A stretch of 64,000 bases of DNA from positions 62,001-126,000 of the forward strand of contig NZ_AUDK01000003.1 in NCBI RefSeq assembly GCF_000425425.1. The letters run 5' to 3'. This stretch comes from Flavobacterium daejeonense DSM 17708. GTDB lineage: Bacteria > Bacteroidota > Bacteroidia > Flavobacteriales > Flavobacteriaceae. Of the stretch, positions 16,808 through 25,160 are shown piece by piece. A program made the translations under genes and the position numbers. The notes under the pieces are model-generated. The model had not been told where the DNA came from. It was given only the letters and a program-made list of their open reading frames with translations, and did no database searches. Positions within the stretch are counted from its first letter, which is position 1. The number at the start of each line of letters is the position of its first letter.

Positions 16808-18109
16808 ATGCAAATAACAAATCAGATGGGTGACCAGCACAATGTGCCGACTGAGGGCGGAAAAGGCCCTAATTATGTGTTGCCTTTTATTTTAATTACG
16901 AGTTTGTTTTTCCTTTGGGGAATGGCTCATAATTTGGATTCAATTTTGATTCCGCATCTTAAAAAAGCCTGTCAGCTGAATAACCGACAATCAACATTAA
17001 TTGATACTTCAGTGTTTTTGGCTTATTTTTTAATGGCAATTCCTGCGGGAATGATTATTAAAAAAGTAGGTTATAAAAACAGTATTATCATTGGTCTTTT
17101 GGTATTTGCATCAGGGGCATTTTTGTTTGTTCCGGCAGCAAATACAAGAGCTTATGAATTGTTTCTGTTAGCCTTATTTATCATTGGTTGCGGACTGACT
17201 ATTTTGGAAACCAGTGCCAATCCTTATGCAGCCATTTTAGGACCTCCTGAATCTTCTTCCAAACGATTGAATCTGGCCGCTTCTTTTAACGGTTTAGCGG
17301 CCATGGTTGCTCCAATAATAGGATCAATGTTTATTCTTTCCGGTAAAAGTTTTACTCCGGAACAAATGGCGGCGATGCCTGAAGCGGAAAGATTATCCTA
17401 TTTAGCGGGTGAAGCTGCTGCTGTAAAAATGCCTTATATTGTTTTAGGAACAATTTTAGTTTTGGTAGCTATTTTATTTTATTTCATGCACCTGCCATCA
17501 ATGAAACCAGCACATACAGAGGTGGAAGTAAAACCCGGTTTTTTCTCGGTTTTAAAACACCGTCATTTAAGCTGGGCAGTTGTAGCACAATTTTTCTATG
17601 TGGGTGCTCAGGTTTGTGTGACCAGTTTCTTTATCCGAATGGCAGAGCAGGGTGCAAATATGGATGAAAAAACAGCAGCTTATTATTTAGGACTTTACGG
17701 AGTACTGTTTATGGGCGGTCGTTTTATTGGAACTTTATTTTTAAGATATGTAAAAGATTATGTATTGCTTTCTATTTATGCTGTTTTGAGTGCGATTCTT
17801 TGTGCAGTGGCTATTTATGGTAGTGGTATTGTAGTAATTTATGCTTTAGGAGCTATTGGATTTTTCATGTCTATTATGTTCCCAACGATTTTCTCTTTAG
17901 GACTAGTAGGCTTAAAAAGCAATACCGAAACGGGTTCTTCCTGGTTGGTCATGTCTATCGTAGGAGGAGCGATTTTGCCATACGGAATGGGAACTTTGAT
18001 TGATATGAATCACGATGATATTCAGTCGGGTTATATCATTCCTTTAGTATGTTTCTTGATCATTCTCTACTTTGGTGTTTTTGGACACAAAGTGAAAAAA
18101 GCGGCTTAA
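16808..18109 (+). CDS. FucP-like MFS sugar transporter
   Basis: This 433-aa protein has 12 predicted membrane segments and strong FucP/GluP-family features: LFFLWGMAHNLDSILIPHLKKACQL near the N-terminus, AYFLMAIPAGMIIKKVGYKNSIIIGL, ETSANPYAAILGPPESSSKRLNLAASFNG and FMSIMFPTIFSLGLVGL. Family members are sugar:proton symporters for fucose, glucose/galactose or related sugars. It is the last gene of the operon on the plus strand, ending at a bidirectional terminator. With the sodium symporter at 3826 the locus has two transporters, perhaps for different substrates. Confidence 0.9.
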   Translation: MQITNQMGDQHNVPTEGGKGPNYVLPFILITSLFFLWGMAHNLDSILIPHLKKACQLNNRQSTLIDTSVFLAYFLMAIPAGMIIKKVGYKNSIIIGLLVFASGAFLFVPAANTRAYELFLLALFIIGCGLTILETSANPYAAILGPPESSSKRLNLAASFNGLAAMVAPIIGSMFILSGKSFTPEQMAAMPEAERLSYLAGEAAAVKMPYIVLGTILVLVAILFYFMHLPSMKPAHTEVEVKPGFFSVLKHRHLSWAVVAQFFYVGAQVCVTSFFIRMAEQGANMDEKTAAYYLGLYGVLFMGGRFIGTLFLRYVKDYVLLSIYAVLSAILCAVAIYGSGIVVIYALGAIGFFMSIMFPTIFSLGLVGLKSNTETGSSWLVMSIVGGAILPYGMGTLIDMNHDDIQSGYIIPLVCFLIILYFGVFGHKVKKAA

Positions 18110-18128
18110 TTTTTCTTTAAATAAATCG

Positions 18129-18170
18129 AAATCCCCTCTTTTCAGATTATTGGAAGGAGGGGATTTTTAT
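18129..18170. terminator. bidirectional terminator between convergent genes
   Basis: Arms AAATCCCCTC (18129-18138) and GAGGGGATTT (18157-18166) are followed by T-rich sequence. The structure lies between the convergent transporter and lipoprotein genes and could end both transcripts. Confidence 0.75.
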
Positions 18171-18715
18171 TGTTTTTTTATTGACAATGGCGGCGGTGGT
18201 GGAAGTACATATTTTGCTGTAAGGAAAAATAATTTTTTATTTGTTTCTATTAATTTCGCCTTTGATTTAAATTGATACAACCAAGCAGCTAAACTATCTA
18301 ATTCATGAGGTACATTATTATGGCTATGGACTTTAATTAATTTTTTGATTGAATCTTTATCTATAAATATGGAATATGTTCTCCCATCAACATAATTTTC
18401 ATAATAAATGGAATCACATTTTCTTAGTTGAATTTTCGAAATTAAGGCGTCCAGTTCTTTTCGCTGTTTTTGATTAATTATTATTACATAATTTGTTTTT
18501 TCTTTCGGTGAAGTAGTACTATCCCAAATAGTTTTTCCGTTCCAGTGTTCTCTAATATAAATACTATCATTAGGTTTAAATTTTAAAGAAAAACACGTTT
18601 CAAAAGTATTGTCATATGAAAATTCAAAATACTTATAAGTGGTTTTTTCTTCTTTTTTACAACCAAAACAAAAAAGAGAAAATGCAATGAGTGACAACAA
18701 TTTTATATTTTTCAT
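18167..18715 (-). CDS. hypothetical lipoprotein
   Basis: This 182-aa protein begins with a lipoprotein signal (MKNIKLLSLIAFSLFCFGC, with the cysteine at 19) followed by KKEEKTTYKY. The mature part is charged, predicted mixed alpha/beta, with repeated Asp/Lys/Ile content, and ends in a proline run (LPPPPPLS). I do not recognise a domain. It is transcribed toward the catabolic operon and is a single-gene unit. Location is probably an outer- or inner-membrane anchored periplasmic protein. Confidence 0.75.
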   Translation of the reverse strand: MKNIKLLSLIAFSLFCFGCKKEEKTTYKYFEFSYDNTFETCFSLKFKPNDSIYIREHWNGKTIWDSTTSPKEKTNYVIIINQKQRKELDALISKIQLRKCDSIYYENYVDGRTYSIFIDKDSIKKLIKVHSHNNVPHELDSLAAWLYQFKSKAKLIETNKKLFFLTAKYVLPPPPPLSIKKQ

Positions 18716-18845
18716 TTTAATACTTTTAATTCAAATCTAAAATAAGAATTTTCTTTTATGTTTTTGAATTGAAACAATTATAATTGTTTTTCAAATTAAT
18801 TAAAGACTTTAATAAAATTTTAAATAAATTTACAGGACAATCGAT

Positions 18846-18853
18846 TACATTTG
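18846..18853 (+). promoter_or_regulatory. TAnnTTTG -7 box upstream of GH28 gene
   Basis: TACATTTG matches the Bacteroidota -7 consensus TAnnTTTG and lies 32 bp before the GH28 start codon. No clear -33 TTTG partner was found at the usual spacing, so the assignment is moderate. Confidence 0.45.
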
Positions 18854-18884
18854 TAATTATGACCTAAAAACCAATACAATAAAA

Positions 18885-20567
18885 ATGAAAAAAAAACCAT
18901 TTTATCCTCTGTTTGTGGCCTTGACTTTTTTGATGGCAAGTCACACAACTACTATGGAAGCTCAAAGTGCGATGGCAACGAAAGATTTGTCGGAAATTAG
19001 TGCGTTGAAAAACCTTCAGATTAAAGAACCGGTGATTCCTAATCATTCCGTTAAACTGACTGACTTTGGAGCCGTGAGCGGCGGTCAGGTTTTGAATACC
19101 AAAGCCTTTGCCGATGCGATTGAGGCGCTGACTCAAAAAGGAGGAGGAAAGTTAATTATTCCGGCGGGAATTTGGCTAACGGGACCTATTATCCTGAAAA
19201 GTAATTTGGAACTGCATGCCGAAACCGGAGCTTTGATTAAGTTTTCGACTGATAAGGATTTGTATCCGATTATCAAAACCGATTTTGAAGGTTTGAATAC
19301 CTACCGTTGTATTTCGCCTGTTTATGGAAAAAATTTAGAGAATGTGGCTTTTACCGGAAAAGGAGTCTGGGACGGTTCGGGAGAAGTTTGGCGATTGGTA
19401 AAAAAGAGTAAATTGACCGAAGGACAGTGGAAAGATTTAGTGGCTTCAGGAGGAATTTTAAATGAAAAGAAAGACGTTTGGTATCCTTCTGAACAATATA
19501 AGATGGCAACGGAAAGTGCCGATCAAAATGTGCGTTCAGATTTAAAAACAAAAGAAGATTTCCAATCCATTCGTGATTTTTTGCGTCCGGTGATGGTAAG
19601 TATTCAAAATTCTAAAAATGTTCTTTTTGACGGACCGGTGTTTCAAAATTCGCCAGCCTGGAACATTCATCCTTTGTTGATTGAGAATTTGATTGTTCGA
19701 AATGTTACGGTTCGCAATCCTTGGTTTTCTCAAAATGGCGACGGACTGGACGTGGAATCCTGTAAAAATGTATTGGTAGAAAATTCCAGTTTTGACGTAG
19801 GTGATGATGCCATTTGTATCAAATCAGGAAAGGACAAAGACGGTCGCGATCGTGGTATTCCTTGTGAAAATGTTATTGTAAGAAATAATGTGGTTTATCA
19901 CGGTCACGGAGGAGTTACAGTAGGTAGCGAAATGTCCGGCGGAGTGAAAAACCTGTATGTTACTAATTGTACGTTTATGGGAACCGATGTGGGATTGCGT
20001 TTTAAAAGTACGCGTGGTCGCGGAGGTGTGGTAGAAAACATCTACATTTCGGATATTAATATGATCGATATTCCTTCGCAGGCTATTTCTTTCGATTTGT
20101 ATTACGGAGGAAAATCTATTGCTGAAACTTTGGCCGAAGGCGGAAATACAATTAGTAGCAAAGCGATGCCGGTTAACGAAGAAACGCCGCAGTTCAAAAA
20201 TATCGTGATGAAAAACATCACGATTGCCGGAGCTGCTCAGGCAGTATTTTTACAGGGATTGCCGGAAATGAATCTTGAAAACATTTCTATTTCTAATTTA
20301 CTGGTAAAAGCGGATAAAGGGGTTACAATCATTGACGGAAACGGAATCAAAATCAGCGATGCAAAATTTGATATTAAAGAAAGTAATGTATTTACGATTT
20401 ATAATGTTAAAAACAGCGCTTTGAAAAATGTTGAGATCAATTCGACTTCTCCTAAAGCAATAACGATTGATGGAGCAGCCTGCCAAAATATTGATTTAAC
20501 TTCTTCCAATTTATCTAAGAAAACATTCATTGGGGAAACAGTTCCTAAAAAAGCAGTGAAATTTTAA
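18885..20567 (+). CDS. secreted GH28 polygalacturonase-like glycosidase
   Basis: This 560-aa protein has an N-terminal signal peptide (MKKKPFYPLFVALTFLMASHTTTMEA) and a parallel beta-helix GH28 domain: TDFGAVSGGQVLNTKAFADAI near the start, then the catalytic aspartates in NGDGLDVES and VGDDAICIKSG, the HG pair in GHGGVTVGSEMSGG, and RFKSTRGRGG. Known GH28 enzymes hydrolyse polygalacturonan, rhamnogalacturonan or xylogalacturonan. It is followed by a terminator, so it forms its own transcription unit, with a PL10-like lyase next. The pair suggests periplasmic pectin-oligosaccharide degradation. Confidence 0.92.
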   Translation: MKKKPFYPLFVALTFLMASHTTTMEAQSAMATKDLSEISALKNLQIKEPVIPNHSVKLTDFGAVSGGQVLNTKAFADAIEALTQKGGGKLIIPAGIWLTGPIILKSNLELHAETGALIKFSTDKDLYPIIKTDFEGLNTYRCISPVYGKNLENVAFTGKGVWDGSGEVWRLVKKSKLTEGQWKDLVASGGILNEKKDVWYPSEQYKMATESADQNVRSDLKTKEDFQSIRDFLRPVMVSIQNSKNVLFDGPVFQNSPAWNIHPLLIENLIVRNVTVRNPWFSQNGDGLDVESCKNVLVENSSFDVGDDAICIKSGKDKDGRDRGIPCENVIVRNNVVYHGHGGVTVGSEMSGGVKNLYVTNCTFMGTDVGLRFKSTRGRGGVVENIYISDINMIDIPSQAISFDLYYGGKSIAETLAEGGNTISSKAMPVNEETPQFKNIVMKNITIAGAAQAVFLQGLPEMNLENISISNLLVKADKGVTIIDGNGIKISDAKFDIKESNVFTIYNVKNSALKNVEINSTSPKAITIDGAACQNIDLTSSNLSKKTFIGETVPKKAVKF

Positions 20568-20575
20568 ATAAGTTC

Positions 20576-20614
20576 AATCTCCGGTTTCCAGTTGCGATTC
20601 CGGAGATTTTTTTT
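20576..20614 (+). terminator. Rho-independent terminator
   Basis: Arms AATCTCCGG (20576-20584) and CCGGAGATT (20600-20608) form a strong hairpin ending in an eight-T run after the GH28 gene. Confidence 0.85.
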
Positions 20615-20689
20615 CAAAATCAAAAGCGAGTTTTAAACTAAATTCCTTTTTGCTATTCTAAACCAAAAACCAACCCTGAAAAATTATAA

Positions 20690-21880
20690 ATGATGACCCT
20701 CAAAAACAAAAAAAATTATCTTTTCCTGACCGCACTTCTTTGTTCGGGCGTTTTTGTAAACGCACAATCAGATAAGAAAGAAGATAGGATTACAACTAAG
20801 CCTTTTGGCGACAGCGAAAGACATTGGTACGGTATTAAAGACGAAACGAATTTAGTTAATCCGGTAGCCAATCAGCCTCGATATGAAGAATCCGATTATA
20901 CCAAAATTGCCGATAATATGATTCTTTTTCAGCGTGCCAATGGCGGCTGGCCAAAGAATTACGATATGCGTGCAATTTTAACTCCGGAACAGCTGGAAAA
21001 AGTAGCTTCGACCAAAAGTATTTTGCATACCACTTTTGACAACGAGACCACTTATACACATATTTATTATCTGGCGCAGGTTTATACCGCTACCAAAATT
21101 GAAAAATATAAAGAGGCCTGCATCAAAGGATTTCAGTTTGTTTTGGATGCCCAATATGCCAATGGTGGCTGGCCACAGTATTTCCCATTAGAGAAAAAAT
21201 ACAGTCGTCACATTACTTTTAATGATGGCGCTTACATGGGAATTATGAATTTGTTGGACAATATGATTAACGGAAATGCTAATTTTTCTTTTTTGAATGA
21301 AAATTTGAAAGCCAAAGCCAAAACAGCTTATGATAAGGGTTTGGATTGTGTTTTAAAGATGCAAATTAAAGACAACGGACAGTTGACCGCCTGGTGTCAG
21401 CAACATGACGAAGAAACTCTGGCGCCGGCCTGGGCACGTAAATTTGAACCGCCAAGTATTTGCAATGGCGAAAGTGTGGATATTGTTTTGTTTTTAATGA
21501 AAATAAAAAATCCCGACGAACGTATTATTCAATCCATTCAGAGTGCCGTAAAATGGTTTGCCGATTCCAAAATTCTCAACACCAGAGTGGAATCTTTTGC
21601 AATTGAACCAACAGAATCCAAGTATAAAAAAATCAAACGCGATGTTCGTGTGGTGGTCGATTCGGCTGCGGCACCTATCTGGACTCGTTATTACGAGTTA
21701 GGAACCCACCGACCGTTGTTTTGCGACCGCAACAGTGAGTTTTTATACTCCTTGGCCGAGGTGAGTTTAGAACGCCGCAGCGGTTATGCCTGGTACACCG
21801 GAAGTCCGCAAAAAGTGTTGGATAAATATCCGGCCTGGCAAAAGAAATATGTACCGGCTAATGATGTTTTGAAATCTTAA
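20690..21880 (+). CDS. pelA: secreted PL10-family pectate lyase
   Basis: This 396-aa protein has a signal peptide ending near VFVNAQ-SDKK. The PL10 alpha-barrel repeats are plain: ANGGWPKNYDM at about 83-93, TFDNETTYTHIYYLAQ at about 115-130, YANGGWPQYFPLEKKYSRHITFNDGAYMGIMNLL at about 161-194, and the late region SAAAPIWTRYYELGTHRPLFCDR. PL10 enzymes cleave polygalacturonate by beta-elimination. An ATG duplicate at 20693 is an alternative start. It lies between its own terminator downstream and the GH28 gene upstream. With GH28 and GH97 it forms a small pectin-oriented cluster. Confidence 0.9.
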   Translation: MMTLKNKKNYLFLTALLCSGVFVNAQSDKKEDRITTKPFGDSERHWYGIKDETNLVNPVANQPRYEESDYTKIADNMILFQRANGGWPKNYDMRAILTPEQLEKVASTKSILHTTFDNETTYTHIYYLAQVYTATKIEKYKEACIKGFQFVLDAQYANGGWPQYFPLEKKYSRHITFNDGAYMGIMNLLDNMINGNANFSFLNENLKAKAKTAYDKGLDCVLKMQIKDNGQLTAWCQQHDEETLAPAWARKFEPPSICNGESVDIVLFLMKIKNPDERIIQSIQSAVKWFADSKILNTRVESFAIEPTESKYKKIKRDVRVVVDSAAAPIWTRYYELGTHRPLFCDRNSEFLYSLAEVSLERRSGYAWYTGSPQKVLDKYPAWQKKYVPANDVLKS

Positions 21881-21904
21881 ATAATATAATTTTTGGAATA
21901 TTTA

Positions 21905-21931
21905 GAAGGACAGTGAAAGCTGTCTTTTTTT
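21905..21931 (+). terminator. Rho-independent terminator
   Basis: AGGACAG (21907-21913) and CTGTCTT (21920-21926) form a short hairpin followed by a T run after the PL10 gene. Confidence 0.75.
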
Positions 21932-21991
21932 ATGCGGTAATTTTTTAGTGTTAAAATAACACTTGATAATTCGTTTTTTGTATTTATTCGG

Positions 21992-21999
21992 TATTTTTG
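21992..21999 (+). promoter_or_regulatory. TAnnTTTG -7 box upstream of GH97 gene
   Basis: TATTTTTG matches the Bacteroidota -7 consensus and lies 31 bp upstream of the GH97 start, a placement similar to that at the GH28 gene. The -33 element is not clear. Confidence 0.45.
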
Positions 22000-22030
22000 A
22001 GAGCTACTAACTAAAAAAATAAAAAATTAA

Positions 22031-24007
22031 ATGATTTTTCAAAATCCAAAACAACTTCGTTTTCTGAGTATTAAAGTGACTTTGTGCTGTTTTTTTCTTT
22101 ATTCATTTGCCGTAAAAGCACAATCCATTGTAACAAGTCCGGATGGAAAACTACTGGTAAAAATTGCTGAAAATAATGGTAAACCAACTTATAATGTAAG
22201 CTATAATGGGAAGCTTTTTTTAGAATCGTCACCTTTAGGATTAAAAACCAATGTGGGTGATTTTAGTTCAGGATTAGTATTAGGCAATAAAGTAATCCAA
22301 AATAAAATTGATGAAACCTATGAATTGGCCAATATTAAACAAAGTAAGGTGCATTATGTGGCTAATGAGGCTGTATTTTCATTGACTAAAGACAATAATG
22401 TAGCAATTGATATTATTTTTAGAGTAAGTAACCATGATGTTGCTTTTAAATACATGGTGTATCCGCAAAAAGAAGCGCTTACCACTGTTGTAAAAGAGGA
22501 AGCTTCCGGGTTTTTATTTCCTGAAGGAACCACCAGTTTTCTATCGGCTCAAAGCAAAGCTATGGCAGGTTGGAAAAGAACGATGCCTAGTTATGAAATT
22601 CCCTATGTTGTTGATGCTGCTTTAGGTAAAAATGGTGATGGAGAAGGTTATACTTTTCCTTGTCTTTTCAAAGTTAAAAATGATGGCTGGGTTTTAATTT
22701 CAGAAACCGGGGTGGACAGTCAGTATTGTGCCAGCAGATTAATTGGTCATGATAAAGGTTTATACACAATTGGTTTTCCAATGGAAGGCGAAAATAATGG
22801 CAACGGAACATCCGCTCCGGCAATTGCACTTCCTGGTGAAACACCGTGGCGTACCATTACATTAGGAGCAACTTTGGCTCCCATTGTAGAAACGACTGTT
22901 CCTTTTGATTTAGTAAAACCAAAATATGAGGCTTCTCAAAAATACCAATATACTAAGGGAACCTGGAGTTGGATCATTGGTATGGAAAAAAGTATGAACT
23001 ACGATGAGCAAAAAAGATATATTGACTTTAGTAACGATTTGGGTTATAAAACGCTTTTAGTTGATGCGCTTTGGGATACTCAGGTGGGGCGTGATAAAAT
23101 TGAAGAACTGGCTAAATATGCTGCTAAAAAAGGAGTTAGTTTCTACTTGTGGTATAATTCTAATGGACACTGGAATGATGCACCGCAAACTCCAAGAGGA
23201 ATTATGAATAATTCTATTCTTCGTCGTAAAGAAATGGCCTGGATGAAAAGCATTGGTATTACAGGAGTTAAAGTCGATTTCTTTGGTGGAGACAAACAGG
23301 AAACCATGAAGTTGTATGAAGATATTTTATTTGATGCCAATGATTACGGAATTGCAGTTATTTTCCATGGAACGACCTTGCCTCGTGGTTGGGAAAGAAT
23401 GTATCCTAATTATGTTTCCAGCGAAGCAGTGTTAGCGAGTGAGAATCTTTATTTTGGTCAAAAATATTGTGATGCAGAAGCTTTTAGCGCTACTTTACAC
23501 ACTTTTATCCGAAATACGGTGGGAAGTATGGATTTTGGCGGAAGTGCTTTGAATAAATTTTATAATGAAAACAATACGCCAAACAAAGGTTCAAAACGTA
23601 TGACTTCTGACGTTTATGCTTTGGCAACAGCCGTTTTGTTTCAAAGTGGCGTACAGCATTTTGCTTTGGCACCAAATAATTTAACCGATGCGCCAAAATG
23701 GGCTATCGATTTTATGAAAGAAGTGCCTACTACCTGGGATGAGGTTCGTTTTATTGATGGCTATCCGGGTAAATACGCTGTATTAGCCCGTCGTCATGGA
23801 GATAAATGGTATGTAGCCGGAATAAATGCTCAAAAAGAAACACTGAAAATTAAAGTAAAACTCCCAATGATTAAGGCTGGAACTGAATTGAAACAATACA
23901 GTGATGATGCACAATTGAACGGAAAAGTAACAACCATAAAATTGAAAAAGAATCAGGAAATGGAAGTGACAATTCCTTGTAACGGAGCTTTTTTATTAGT
24001 GAATTAA
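22031..24007 (+). CDS. GH97 family glycoside hydrolase, retaining-type
   Basis: This 658-aa protein carries a signal peptide (CCFFLYSFAVKAQS), an N-terminal beta-sandwich (SIVTSPDGKLLVKIAENNGKPTYNVSYNGK...), a central TIM barrel (from about residue 310, TKGTWSWIIGMEKSMNYDEQKRYIDFSNDLGYKTLLVDALWD) and a C-terminal domain (VAGINAQKETLKIKVKL). GVKVDFFGGDKQETMK places aspartate 416 where retaining GH97 enzymes such as BtGH97b have their nucleophile, rather than the glutamates of inverting SusB. A retaining alpha-galactosidase-like or related activity is therefore more likely than alpha-glucosidase. A strong terminator follows. Confidence 0.9.
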   Translation: MIFQNPKQLRFLSIKVTLCCFFLYSFAVKAQSIVTSPDGKLLVKIAENNGKPTYNVSYNGKLFLESSPLGLKTNVGDFSSGLVLGNKVIQNKIDETYELANIKQSKVHYVANEAVFSLTKDNNVAIDIIFRVSNHDVAFKYMVYPQKEALTTVVKEEASGFLFPEGTTSFLSAQSKAMAGWKRTMPSYEIPYVVDAALGKNGDGEGYTFPCLFKVKNDGWVLISETGVDSQYCASRLIGHDKGLYTIGFPMEGENNGNGTSAPAIALPGETPWRTITLGATLAPIVETTVPFDLVKPKYEASQKYQYTKGTWSWIIGMEKSMNYDEQKRYIDFSNDLGYKTLLVDALWDTQVGRDKIEELAKYAAKKGVSFYLWYNSNGHWNDAPQTPRGIMNNSILRRKEMAWMKSIGITGVKVDFFGGDKQETMKLYEDILFDANDYGIAVIFHGTTLPRGWERMYPNYVSSEAVLASENLYFGQKYCDAEAFSATLHTFIRNTVGSMDFGGSALNKFYNENNTPNKGSKRMTSDVYALATAVLFQSGVQHFALAPNNLTDAPKWAIDFMKEVPTTWDEVRFIDGYPGKYAVLARRHGDKWYVAGINAQKETLKIKVKLPMIKAGTELKQYSDDAQLNGKVTTIKLKKNQEMEVTIPCNGAFLLVN

Positions 24008-24027
24008 TCGAAAAACATAAAACATTA

Positions 24028-24066
24028 AGCCGTTTCAGAACTAAATTTGAAACGGCTTTTTTGTGA
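24028..24066 (+). terminator. Rho-independent terminator
   Basis: AGCCGTTTCA (24028-24037) and TGAAACGGCT (24048-24057) are perfect complements, followed by a T run, after the GH97 gene. Confidence 0.9.
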
Positions 24067-24139
24067 GTATTAATTGGAATGATTGCTTTAGAATTGGAAA
24101 ACTTTGTTGAAATTTGCAAGAGCACTTTTCGCAATTCCT

Positions 24140-24819
24140 ATGGAACCCTCAGCGCATAAAGTCGATAAATATTATATTATCAATGTAGAGAGAGTATCTA
24201 TTGCCATCACGATTTGATGGGCGAATTATTTATCCCTACACACAAACATCAAAAAGCGCAATTGCTTTATGCCGAAGGCGATGTGGTTTTTGTGACCACC
24301 GAAACCAAGACTTATTTTTTACCGGCACGTCATTTTATTTGGATTCCTTATATTTTTCAGGGTATCGGGGTAGGGCTTTTGTTTGTGCCTTTAATTTTGT
24401 TTACTACTTCATCCGTTCCTGTAAAATGGCGGTTTCTTCGGGAATTGTAGGTGTAGCCGGAAGGTTTTGGGCAAGTACGGTTGGTTTTTTGTGTGATGCA
24501 AAATGCGTGGTTTTTTTTGCAGAAAAAACACTTCTTAAAGTTCAGTCAGTTTGTAATGGCCAATAGTCCCTAAGCTCAGGAAACAATCGGTAATTATACT
24601 CAAAGTTTTGTTTCCAAAGGTTACTCGGCGGATAATGCCCACAGTTTGGCTTTAAAAAAGGTTTTAAGTTCTGTTTCTAAAGAAGCTACATTGTTGACCA
24701 ATATGGGAATTTATACCACTGTGGGTTATGGTTTGTTGGTTTTGATTGCTTTTATTGGTTTCAATCAGCATTTAAAACAGTGTTTTAATTTGTTTAAAAG
24801 CAAACTTTGGATTAGTTGA
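24140..24819 (+). pseudogene. decayed AraC-type / MFS efflux fusion remnant
   Basis: The segment starts ATGGAACCCTCAGCGCAT, reads VDKYYIINVERVSIAITI and stops at once; after a frameshift it reads LMGELFIPTHKHQKAQLLYAEGDVV and TYFLPARHFIWIP, the cupin start of an AraC-type regulator. Without a break it becomes IFQGIGVGLLFVPLILFTTSSVP, which resembles a membrane segment of DHA2/EmrB drug transporters. Further stops and frameshifts follow, and the end reads FVSKGYSADNAHSLALKKVL then YTTVGYGLLVLIAFIGFNQHLKQ, the EmrB-like C-terminus. A deletion joining a regulator to its efflux gene, followed by decay, explains this. Confidence 0.75.
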
Positions 24820-25160
24820 TTAAAATAATTTACTAGAACAGGTTTTTTAATGATTGAATTGGAATTGATGCTCAAGCAAAGCAATTAATTAAGGACAAAT
24901 ACCTGAATTAATTTAGAAAGATTTAGGTCTTTGTTTTTTTATTTTTTTGAGGAAGGCTGTTTCATTTTAGAGACAGTCTTTTTTTGTTGGGGTTAATTTT
25001 GATTTTTTTAGTATATTCATAATTCGCCAATGAGAAGATTGAAATAGATGAAATTTTCAAATGCGAAGAATTCATAATTTAATGTTAACCGAAAGTTATT
25101 TGGTTAACAAAAAAACATACTTTTGGTATATTTGTAAAATATATAATAATAGAGTAATCA
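24820..25160. other. 341-bp intergenic region before the S8 protease gene
   Basis: No gene is seen. A weak hairpin at about 24955-24985 (AGGCTGTTTC and GAGACAGTC-type arms with a T run) may be a terminator, and a TATATTTG promoter box lies at 25127-25134. Confidence 0.55.
25127..25134 (+). promoter_or_regulatory. TAnnTTTG -7 box upstream of S8 protease gene
   Basis: TATATTTG fits the Bacteroidota -7 box, 27 bp before the start codon. A TTTG at 25099-25102 is a possible -33 element, though the spacing of 24 bp is slightly long. Confidence 0.5.

Noticed and set aside
24201..24566. 121-aa reading frame in the pseudogene region
   Set aside because: Its translation is out of frame with the recognisable AraC and transporter remnants.
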